The translations under genes were made by a program, and so were the position numbers. Positions 5,862-11,064 of a DNA stretch of 11,064 nucleotides are shown piece after piece. The notes beneath the pieces are model-generated. The model saw only the letters and a program-made list of their open reading frames with translations. It did not search any database and was not told the origin of the DNA. This DNA is from Chloroflexota bacterium. GTDB lineage: Bacteria > Chloroflexota > Dehalococcoidia > SM23-28-2 > RBG-16-64-32. Positions within the stretch are counted from its first letter, which is position 1; every line of letters starts with the position of its first letter. The stretch is taken from positions 1 to 11,064 of the forward strand of contig VBEI01000156.1 in NCBI GenBank assembly GCA_005882715.1. Direction: 5' to 3'.

Positions 5862-5891
5862 ATTGTATATCCCGCCTTCGCGGCCTATCAA
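5862..5891 (-). promoter_or_regulatory. Sigma70-type promoter for tRNA and downstream run
   Basis: On the minus strand, TTGATA (5891-5886), an 18-nt spacer and TACAAT (5867-5862) each match the consensus at five of six positions. The -10 box ends 9 nt before the tRNA 5' end, so transcription would start near 5855, giving the very short leader usual for tRNA genes. No separate promoter fits in the 17 nt between tRNA and phosphotransferase, so this one probably also serves the downstream protein genes. Confidence 0.68.
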
Positions 5892-5905
5892 CCTCGGCTC
5901 CTCGC

Positions 5906-5923
5906 GATGTCTTAGATGTCTTA
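5906..5923. repeat. Perfect tandem 9-bp direct repeat GATGTCTTA x2
   Basis: GATGTCTTA (5906-5914) is repeated without a gap at 5915-5923 and is followed by TATGTAA. It lies in the 156-bp divergent region between the tRNA promoter (15 bp from its -35 box) and the GGDEF gene. Head-to-tail repeats with 9-bp spacing place the two half-sites nearly on one face of the helix, as for tandem regulator sites, though coincidence is possible. The rest of the region (5924-5996) shows no clear promoter for the GGDEF gene. Confidence 0.6.
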
Positions 5924-6008
5924 TATGTAACGGCCCTTAGAAAGTCACGTCTCTCAAAGAGGTGAAGGGAAGCCCGAGTCTTTCGAGCGACAATTCAAGG
6001 AAACACCA

Positions 6009-6839
6009 TTGGCTGAATTCAAGACCGAGGCTCCTGCCGAAGCTCCCGCGGATTCGGCCGGGGCCGACATGTCAATTAGCCGGAAGGGAAAGATCTGGCT
6101 TAAGCAGTCCGTCGGCGCTGGGCTGCTAATCGCCGGGTGGGCCTACTTCGCCTTGCCGCACATCGGCTCTGCTCAGTTCTTCCTCGATACGCTGGTGTTT
6201 TGCGCATTCGGCACCTACGCGTTTATCACCGCCTACAATGCCCGCCGTGAGACGGTTACGCTTGAGAAGAAGCTCCGCTACACCCTGATCAGGCGCAACA
6301 TGGAGCTTGAAAGCATGACGACGCGTGATGATCTAACGCACTTATTCAGCAGGCGTCATCTGTTCGACCGATTCGAGCGCGAGCTTCAGAAGGCCAAGAC
6401 GTCGGGCCGAACTCTGTCGGTTCTCGTAATCGACCTGAACGGCATGGAGCAGATAAACGCTAGTCACGGATACCAGGTGGGCGATAAGGTGCTTGCCGCA
6501 TTTGGGCGCTTCCTGGCCGACCACGCGCGCGGGAGTGACGTGCTCGCTCGCATAGATGGCGATGAATTCGCAGTGCTAATGCCAGGCGCAGATGAGGGGG
6601 CCGCTGCGGCCGCGGTGACCCGGCTGCTCACGGCAATGGAGAGAGCGGATTCATTCCAGGAGAACGACATCTCTCTGCAGGTAACTGCATCGATAGGAAG
6701 GTGCGGCTATCCGTGGGGAGCCGCGAGCGTTGATCAGATAATGCACGCTGCCCGCGACTCAATGTCGGCCCACAAGCGCGAGCAGAGCGCGCTCCTTGCC
6801 GCAGCCGGCAGTGCGCCAGCGGACAGCGGCGGCGGCTAA
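6009..6839 (+). CDS. Membrane-anchored GGDEF-domain protein (DGDEF variant)
   Basis: The 276-residue protein has a polar N-tail rich in Ala/Glu/Pro, two predicted membrane helices (about 33-49 and 57-76), a basic, probably coiled linker (78-104) and a GGDEF domain (about 105-265). The active-site loop reads R181-I-D183-G184-D185-E186-F187, so the first Gly is Asp. The inhibitory RxxD site (R174-GS-D177) is intact and correctly placed five residues upstream. The first metal Asp (D142) and guanine-contact positions N150 and D159 remain, but nearby residues differ from consensus (D142-L-N144, M-E for F-K). A diguanylate cyclase is likely; reduced activity or a GTP or c-di-GMP sensor role is possible. 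The start is TTG at 6009, with AAGGA (5997-6001) 7 nt upstream; an ATG at 6069 is less well served. Confidence 0.85.
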   Translation: MAEFKTEAPAEAPADSAGADMSISRKGKIWLKQSVGAGLLIAGWAYFALPHIGSAQFFLDTLVFCAFGTYAFITAYNARRETVTLEKKLRYTLIRRNMELESMTTRDDLTHLFSRRHLFDRFERELQKAKTSGRTLSVLVIDLNGMEQINASHGYQVGDKVLAAFGRFLADHARGSDVLARIDGDEFAVLMPGADEGAAAAAVTRLLTAMERADSFQENDISLQVTASIGRCGYPWGAASVDQIMHAARDSMSAHKREQSALLAAAGSAPADSGGG

Positions 6840-6879
6840 GTCTGCCTCTTTCCAGAACAGCCGAGTTCCGGGTTCCATA

Positions 6880-6916
6880 GGGCGGAACGTTCGCCGTCCT
6901 GCGCTTAGCGCTCATA
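6880..6916. terminator. Inverted repeats between convergent gene ends
   Basis: The 72-bp gap between the GGDEF gene and the converging hydrolase gene holds GGCGGAACGTTCGCC, whose GAACGTTC core is self-complementary, and GCGCTTAGCGC close to the hydrolase stop. Both can form short hairpins in either transcript, but no T tract follows. These are weak terminator candidates only. Confidence 0.25.
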
Positions 6917-7802
6917 TACGACCCGCGGCGGAGGCCTTCTCTTCCGCCAAGAAGTCCAGCATTACGTCCATCACGCGATCGAGTTGGTCATGGTGGACCC
7001 AGTGGCCCGCGCTCTCAATCACGACTGTCTGACGCTGGCGAATCGAGGCGACGCGACCGGAGCGCTCGGGATCAGGCGCCCAGCTCTCCGCGCCCTTGAT
7101 GAGCAAGGTGGGTGCCGTAATCTGCCCCCAGATGTCCTCCGCGTCTTCCAGGTTGAACTGGTAAGGCGACCGGATGCGCACGTAGTTATCGAACTTCCAG
7201 GAGAATGTTCCGTCCTCGTTCATTCGGGTGCCGTAGAGCGTCAAGTGCCGCGCCATTTCGGGTGTCAAGTGCGGGTTGGCCTCTATCATGCGTCGCGTGG
7301 CTTCCTCCCGGTTGGGATAGCGCCGTGGTTTCCTGCGCTCCATCTCGTGCATGTGCTGGACCCATTGGCGCATTCGTAAATGAGCGGGCTGCTCTTCGAT
7401 CATAGGCGGGCCCCAGCCTTCAATTGCGATCACGCGCGATACCGCGTCAGGGAACGTGCCGGCATACTGGAGAGCGATCGCCCCGCCGAGGGAGTGACCG
7501 ATCAGCACCAGCGGACGCGGAAGGCTATCAGCGAGAACAGAGGTGTCGTAGACGAACTCCGGCAGCGAATACATGCCGCCGATCGCCCAGCCGCTGTCGC
7601 CGTGCCCGCGCAAGTCAGGTGCGTACAGCGTATAGGATTCGATCAGCCGAGAAGCAACGAAGTCCCAGTTGCGGCAATGGTCCTGGCCGCCGTGAATCAG
7701 CAGCAGGGGCGGCTTGGCTCCGTCGCCCCAGACGGCGTAGTGCAGCCGGATGCGCTGCGACTCGTAGTATTCGTGTCTCGGCTCCGGGACTGGCGCGATC
7801 AC
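6912..7802 (-). CDS. Alpha/beta-fold hydrolase (296 aa)
   Basis: The order of motifs is that of the alpha/beta hydrolase_1 family. The oxyanion-hole HGG (37-39) follows LLLI, then DLRGHGDS (63-70), the nucleophile elbow G102-H103-S104-L105-G106, and H267 in SAGHWVHHDQ as the catalytic His. The acid is less clear; E128 (IEGW) or an Asp after the PTLLIKGAES strand (D244) are candidates. A long lid runs roughly from 133 to 220. No signal peptide is seen. Esterases, epoxide hydrolases and C-C hydrolases share these motifs, and the substrate is not readable. The GTG start at 7802 overlaps the TGA of the GNAT gene (GTGA), with GGAG a few bases upstream, so the two genes are translationally coupled. 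Confidence 0.87.
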   Translation of the reverse strand: MIAPVPEPRHEYYESQRIRLHYAVWGDGAKPPLLLIHGGQDHCRNWDFVASRLIESYTLYAPDLRGHGDSGWAIGGMYSLPEFVYDTSVLADSLPRPLVLIGHSLGGAIALQYAGTFPDAVSRVIAIEGWGPPMIEEQPAHLRMRQWVQHMHEMERRKPRRYPNREEATRRMIEANPHLTPEMARHLTLYGTRMNEDGTFSWKFDNYVRIRSPYQFNLEDAEDIWGQITAPTLLIKGAESWAPDPERSGRVASIRQRQTVVIESAGHWVHHDQLDRVMDVMLDFLAEEKASAAGRI

Positions 7803-8290
7803 GCAGACTCCGCGGCTCGGAGTTCAAACAGCGACGTGTAGATGCCGACCTGGCTCCCCGGAATGACGAACGCGCCACACACTTTCTCGTAGAATTCGAT
7901 CGGGCCCACACCGCCGATGACTGCATAGGCATAACCGAGTTCGCGCATTGATTCGAGGCAGAGCAGCAGAAGGGCGGTGCCCAGGCCATGACCGCGGAGC
8001 GCCTCTCGAACGCCCGTCGGCCCAAAGAAACCGCGGCGTGTGCATTCGTATACGCCGAAGCCCACGACCTCCGGTCCGCGAGTCGCAACGAAGCCGGTGA
8101 TCGGCGAATGATTGAACGCCCTGTCCGCCTCGACGGCCCACAGTTCGCCGAAGCATTGAGTCGCGAACTGACGCATCCTATCTCGGTCCCAAGGCTCAGC
8201 CCGTCGCACGGTGAACCCGGCGCCGGCGGCACGCTCAACGTGCGGGCGGGCGTCCGGCAGATCATAGAGGCGCACCAGCATGTCCGGCAT
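7799..8290 (-). CDS. GNAT-family N-acetyltransferase (163 aa)
   Basis: After an N-terminal segment (MPDMLVRLYDLPDA) comes a single GNAT domain. FTVRRAEPWD opens beta-1. The acetyl-CoA pyrophosphate loop is R-G-H-G-L-G-T-A in motif A, following a GFFGPTGVRE strand and turn. IEFYEKVCGAF with its conserved FYEK is motif B. The substrate is unknown. The start is taken as ATG at 8290; a second ATG at 8281 would drop three residues, and neither has a Shine-Dalgarno. A TATCAT hexamer at 8306-8301 would start transcription about 4 nt before 8290, so translation may be nearly leaderless. The frame is open to 8461, but that part overlaps the DUF167 gene and is rejected. It overlaps the downstream hydrolase gene by GTGA. 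Confidence 0.83.
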   Translation of the reverse strand: MPDMLVRLYDLPDARPHVERAAGAGFTVRRAEPWDRDRMRQFATQCFGELWAVEADRAFNHSPITGFVATRGPEVVGFGVYECTRRGFFGPTGVREALRGHGLGTALLLLCLESMRELGYAYAVIGGVGPIEFYEKVCGAFVIPGSQVGIYTSLFELRAAESA

Positions 8291-8297
8291 AGCGAGG

Positions 8298-8308
8298 GCT
8301 ATGATAGC
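8298..8308. promoter_or_regulatory. Symmetrical GCTATGATAGC, possible shared divergent -10
   Basis: This inverted repeat (5-bp arms, one central base) lies in the 60-bp gap between the divergent GNAT and DUF167 genes. It offers TATGAT to the plus strand (8300-8305) and TATCAT to the minus strand (8306-8301), both five of six to TATAAT and both of TANNNT form. No -35 boxes are evident. An operator reading is the alternative. Confidence 0.38.
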
Positions 8309-8350
8309 AGGAGCCGGAAAAGGAAGGCAGTTAGTAGCAGGCAAGAGCCG

Positions 8351-8617
8351 ATGGGGCGAGTCGAGGTCCGTGTGACACCGGGCGCCCGCCATGACGCGGT
8401 TCTCGGCTGGCAGGATGATGTCCTTCGCGTGCGTGTGCGGGCGCGCGCACAGGGTGGGCAAGCAAACGATGCCGTGTGTCGCCTGTTAGCTCAAACGCTG
8501 GGGGTGCCGCCACGCGCGATATCGATTCGCCGTGGCGCCACGTCCCGCCAGAAATCAGTGAACGTGGACGGACTGAACGAGGCCGACCTGAGGAAGCGGT
8601 TCGCCGGACAGTCATGA
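8351..8617 (+). CDS. DUF167/YggU-family protein (88 aa)
   Basis: The full small domain is present. It opens VEVRVTPGARHDAV, followed by LRVRVRARAQGGQANDAV (the family's A-x-x-x-GxAN segment). LLAQTLGVPPRAISIRRGATSRQKSV then covers the helix and the G-x-(T/S)SR-x-K motif. The family (YggU, human C15orf40) is widespread and of uncertain function. The usual PPxxGKAN is here AQGGQAN, losing the Lys. The ATG at 8351 follows GCAAGAG; AGGAAGG at 8321-8327 is too far away to serve it. The frame is open far upstream, opposite the GNAT gene, but only this part matches the family. It lies 48 nt before leuC and may be co-transcribed with it. Confidence 0.85.
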   Translation: MGRVEVRVTPGARHDAVLGWQDDVLRVRVRARAQGGQANDAVCRLLAQTLGVPPRAISIRRGATSRQKSVNVDGLNEADLRKRFAGQS

Positions 8618-8642
8618 TCCCGTAAACGATTGGCAGTTCGGG

Positions 8643-8660
8643 TATCATAGATTCTGAGGA
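8643..8660 (+). promoter_or_regulatory. Possible -10 (TATCAT) and Shine-Dalgarno of leuC
   Basis: TATCAT at 8643-8648 and GAGGA at 8656-8660, 5 nt before the ATG, lie in the 48-nt gap between the DUF167 gene and leuC. The ribosome binding site is convincing. The -10 lacks a spaced -35 box (TTGGCA at 8630 is only 7 nt away), so a separate leuC promoter is uncertain. There is no room for a leader-peptide attenuator. Confidence 0.4.
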
Positions 8661-8665
8661 TTGAC

Positions 8666-10072
8666 ATGACGCCGCGAACGATGTTTGAGAAGATCTGGGA
8701 CTCGCATGTCGTGCGCGAATCGCCCGGAAAGCCTGCCCTGATTTATGTCGACCTTCACCTCGTGCACGAGGTGACATCGCCGCAGGCGTTTGAGGGCCTG
8801 CGCATGTCCGGCCGCACCGTACGCCGCCCTGAACTGACGGTCTCGACAGTCGACCACAACGTGCCGACGATCGACCGATTGTTCATCAAGGACGAGATAT
8901 CGCGGAAGCAGATAGAGGCTCTCAAACAGAACGCCGACGACTTCGGCATCCGCTTCTACGGAATCGAGTCGGACCGCCAAGGGATCGTCCACGTCATCGG
9001 TCCAGAGCTTGGTCTGACGCGCCCCGGTCTGGTAATAGTCTGTGGTGACAGTCACACGTCGACACACGGCGCCTTCGGTGCGTTCGCCATGCCCATAGGC
9101 ACATCGCAAGTCGAACATGTTCTCGCGACGCAGTGCCTCGTCCAGGCGCGGATGAAGACCATGGAGGTCCGCGTCGATGGCTCATTGCCCAGCGGTGTCA
9201 CAGCCAAGGATATGATCCTGGGCATCATCGGCCGCATCGGCGTCGACGGCGCTACCGGCTACGCCATCGAGTACACCGGTGAAGCTATCCGCGCTCTTTC
9301 GATGGAAGGCCGAATGACCGTCTGTAACATGTCGATCGAGGCCGGAGCACGCGTTGGCATGGTCGCCCCCGACGAGAAGACGTTCGATTACATGCGCGGA
9401 CGGCTATTCGCGCCCAGCGGCCCGGAATGGGAGGAAGCCGTCGAGTGGTGGAAGCAACTTCCAACCGATCCCGGCGCGAGGTACGACAAAAGCATAACAA
9501 TCGATGGCTCGGAGCTGGAACCGTACGTGACGTGGGGGACGAATCCCGGCATGGTCGTGCCGGTGACAGGCCGCGTGCCGGATCCAAGATCGCTCCCCAC
9601 GCACGCCGACCGCGCCGCAGCCGAGCGAGCGTTAGAATACATGGCTCTGCAGCCGGATACAGCGATTCAAGAGATCGAGCTCGACCGCGTCTTCATCGGC
9701 TCATGCACTAACGCGCGCATCGAAGATCTCAGAGCTGCCGCCGCCGTTGCCAAAGGCCGGCGGGTAGCGGACGGGGTCCTCGCGCTCGTCGTCCCCGGTT
9801 CTACGCAAGTGAAGCTCCAGGCGGAAGAGGAGGGCCTCGATCGGGTCTTCACCGAAGCTGGCTTCGAGTGGCGCGAGGCCGGCTGCTCGATGTGCCTCGG
9901 GATGAACCCGGACATACTTCAACCAGGAGAACGCTGCGCGTCTAGCTCCAATCGTAACTTCGAGGGCCGCCAGGGAAAGGGCGGCCGCACTCACCTCGTC
10001 AGCCCGCAGATGGCCGCGGCTGCCGCCATCGCCGGACATTTCGTGGATATCCGCGAGTGGGACGTCGACTGA
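8666..10072 (+). CDS. leuC: 3-isopropylmalate dehydratase, large subunit
   Basis: LeuC isomerises 2-isopropylmalate to 3-isopropylmalate in leucine synthesis, in the cytoplasm, as a heterodimer with LeuD. The 468-residue length matches bacterial LeuC (about 466). The three [4Fe-4S] ligands are C347 (FIGSCTNARIEDL) and C407-SM-C410 (EAGCSMCLGMNPD), 60 and 3 residues apart as expected. Other family marks are VDLHLVHEVTSPQAFEGL near the start, CGDSHTSTHGAFGAFA (126-141), and SSSNRNFEGRQGKGGRTHLVSP near the end. It starts at ATG 8666 behind GAGGA. Its TGA overlaps the leuD ATG by one base (TGATG). The protein looks intact. Homoaconitase or citraconate hydratase relatives are less likely given length and pairing. 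Confidence 0.97.
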   Translation: MTPRTMFEKIWDSHVVRESPGKPALIYVDLHLVHEVTSPQAFEGLRMSGRTVRRPELTVSTVDHNVPTIDRLFIKDEISRKQIEALKQNADDFGIRFYGIESDRQGIVHVIGPELGLTRPGLVIVCGDSHTSTHGAFGAFAMPIGTSQVEHVLATQCLVQARMKTMEVRVDGSLPSGVTAKDMILGIIGRIGVDGATGYAIEYTGEAIRALSMEGRMTVCNMSIEAGARVGMVAPDEKTFDYMRGRLFAPSGPEWEEAVEWWKQLPTDPGARYDKSITIDGSELEPYVTWGTNPGMVVPVTGRVPDPRSLPTHADRAAAERALEYMALQPDTAIQEIELDRVFIGSCTNARIEDLRAAAAVAKGRRVADGVLALVVPGSTQVKLQAEEEGLDRVFTEAGFEWREAGCSMCLGMNPDILQPGERCASSSNRNFEGRQGKGGRTHLVSPQMAAAAAIAGHFVDIREWDVD

Positions 10073-10701
10073 TGGAACCTTTCCGTAAGGTTATCGGTAT
10101 CGTCCTTCCTCTCGATCGGACCAACGTCGATACGGACTCGATTGTCCCCGCGCGCTTTCTTAAGCGGATCGAGCGCCAGGGCTGGGGAGAGACTCTCTTC
10201 TACGACTGGCGCCATACGCCGGACGGGCAACCGGACCCAGATTTCGTGCTCAACCAGCCCGGTTATGAAAATGCGAGCGTGCTCGTAGCGGGTCGCAACT
10301 TCGGCAGCGGCTCCTCGCGCGAGCACGCCGTCTGGGCGCTGCGCCAGTACGGCTTCCGTGCGGTGATCAGTCCCACTTTCGCGGACATCTTCCACAAGAA
10401 CTGTTTTGAAAACGGTCTTGTGCCCGTCATCATTTCCGAAGAGAAGGCGCGAGAGCTGATACTAAGAGCGAAAGAGGGACCCGCCTGCGAACTCACGGTG
10501 GACCTCGAGCGTTGCGAGATCTACGACGACCGCGGGTTTCGTTCGTCTTTCGTGATCCATGATGACCCGGCGACTCACGAGTTTCGCCGCCACTGCCTAA
10601 TCAACGGCGTGGACGACATCGACCTCACGCTTCAGGAGGCGGACGAGATTGCAGCGTTCGAGGCGAAGCGACCCCGCTGGCTAGAGCCGGCGAAGAGCTA
10701 A
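10072..10701 (+). CDS. leuD: 3-isopropylmalate dehydratase, small subunit
   Basis: LeuD is the swivelling domain that completes the isopropylmalate isomerase active site with LeuC. Marks seen in its 209 residues include NVDTDSIVPARFLKRI, the substrate-loop region GWGETLFYDWR, the FGSGSSREHAVWAL signature with its phosphate-gripping serines and arginine, FADIFHKNCFENGL, and a C-terminal DDIDLTL segment. E. coli LeuD is 201 residues, so this is full length. The ATG at 10072 overlaps the leuC stop (TGATG), favouring coupled synthesis of the two subunits. An in-frame GTG at 10057 inside leuC is not needed. The TAA at 10699-10701 overlaps the stop of the opposing oxidase gene. Confidence 0.97.
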   Translation: MEPFRKVIGIVLPLDRTNVDTDSIVPARFLKRIERQGWGETLFYDWRHTPDGQPDPDFVLNQPGYENASVLVAGRNFGSGSSREHAVWALRQYGFRAVISPTFADIFHKNCFENGLVPVIISEEKARELILRAKEGPACELTVDLERCEIYDDRGFRSSFVIHDDPATHEFRRHCLINGVDDIDLTLQEADEIAAFEAKRPRWLEPAKS

Positions 10702-11064
10702 GCCGTCACGGCCGCGCGAACTCGACCCAGCACGCGGTCGAGGTACGGGTTCGAAAAGCGGCCTTCTTGGTCCAGGAGGGCCCGGATCCTCTGGAATTCG
10801 TCCCACTGCGGGTAACGCGGCGCCAGCGTCTCCGCCGTTTGGAAGTGCAGCTTGCCCCAGTGCGGCCGGCCACCGTAGTCATTCATGATATCCTCGACCG
10901 CTTCGAAGTACTGCTGGTATTGCATCCCTTCGAAGACGTGGACGGCGATGTAGCAAGAATCGCGGCCGCTGGCTGTGCTCAGAGGAATATCGTCGCCTTT
11001 TGTGAAGCGGACTTCCACTGGAAAGATAGGAACGAGGCCGCTCTGCTTCAGAAACGTGCGCACG
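10698..11064 (-). CDS. FAD-linked sugar-lactone oxidase (ALO/GULO family), C-terminal part
   Basis: The frame is open from the right edge to TAG at 10700-10698, giving the last 121 residues. They show the C-terminal ALO domain. FPVEVRFTKGDDIPLS comes first, then a central helix, then the YGGRPHWGK segment (H68-W69-G70-K71 of the visible part), RYPQWDEFQRIRALLDQEGRF and SNPYLDRVLG. The HWGK motif and the closing (L)D-x-x-G-x-F-x-N-x-Y(L) are typical of D-arabinono-1,4-lactone, L-gulono-1,4-lactone and alditol oxidases. The FAD-binding N-terminal half is off the window, so covalent flavin linkage and exact substrate cannot be judged. The first visible codon, GTG, lies inside the domain and is not the start. 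Confidence 0.85.
   Translation of the reverse strand, partial: VRTFLKQSGLVPIFPVEVRFTKGDDIPLSTASGRDSCYIAVHVFEGMQYQQYFEAVEDIMNDYGGRPHWGKLHFQTAETLAPRYPQWDEFQRIRALLDQEGRFSNPYLDRVLGRVRAAVTA

Noticed and set aside
5853..6008. c-di-GMP riboswitch or leader before the GGDEF gene
   Set aside because: I found no GEMM-like core or stable long hairpins; only the tandem repeat and the divergent tRNA promoter are evident.
7988..8350. Upstream extension of the DUF167 reading frame
   Set aside because: It lies opposite the GNAT gene and lacks family similarity; the DUF167 domain begins exactly at the ATG at 8351.
8291..8461. N-terminal extension of the GNAT protein upstream of 8290
   Set aside because: It overlaps the DUF167 gene on the other strand and adds 57 residues without GNAT similarity.
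1..11064. CRISPR, toxin-antitoxin, defence island, transposon or prophage content
   Set aside because: No repeat-spacer array, transposase, integrase, terminal inverted repeats or recognised defence domains were seen. The genes are metabolic and regulatory, with uniform composition.

Overview
The window is a GC-rich (about 60% by eye), densely packed stretch of bacterial chromosome. It holds 15 complete protein genes, two partial genes at the edges and one tRNA. No insertion sequence, prophage, CRISPR array or rRNA is visible. TTG and GTG starts are common, stop and start codons often overlap (ATGA, GTGA, TGATG), and leuC is of the bacterial three-cysteine type. This fits a free-living, leucine-prototrophic bacterium. 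The style suggests an uncultured lineage such as Chloroflexota (a weak guess); sequence alone does not fix the taxon.

Layout. (1) 1-2019: the end of a DM13-domain gene (+); a small DUF4177-like gene (-) with a TTG start behind a near-perfect Shine-Dalgarno; then a cupin and an RNase Z/arylsulfatase-like metallo-beta-lactamase (MBL) hydrolase as a two-gene + strand operon. (2) 2023-5852: a minus-strand run reading, in transcription order, tRNA(CAU), ACAD10/APH-like phosphotransferase, unknown helical protein, CoA-pyrophosphatase-type Nudix hydrolase, zinc-ribbon protein, histidine phosphatase and glyoxalase II-like MBL hydrolase. Gaps are 0-48 nt. A good sigma70-type promoter lies just upstream of the tRNA. 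(3) 5853-6839: a 156-bp divergent spacer with a perfect tandem 9-bp repeat, then a membrane-anchored GGDEF protein (+) with a DGDEF active site. (4) 6912-8290: GNAT acetyltransferase and alpha/beta hydrolase (-), overlapping by GTGA. (5) 8351-10701: DUF167/YggU-like gene, then leuC and leuD (+), overlapping by TGATG. (6) 10698-11064: the C-terminus of a sugar-lactone oxidase (ALO/GULO family) (-), whose stop overlaps the leuD stop.

Function. leuC and leuD encode the two subunits of isopropylmalate isomerase (leucine synthesis). The minus-strand run combines families that act on acyl-CoA/CoA, phosphate esters and thioesters, so a metabolite-repair or CoA-turnover role is a reasonable inference but not shown. 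No clearly new defence or mobile system is visible. The more unusual points are the tRNA-led mRNA operon, the divergent regions with overlapping -10 elements, the tandem repeat before the GGDEF gene, the variant GGDEF site, and convergent gene ends sharing a palindrome or overlapping stops.
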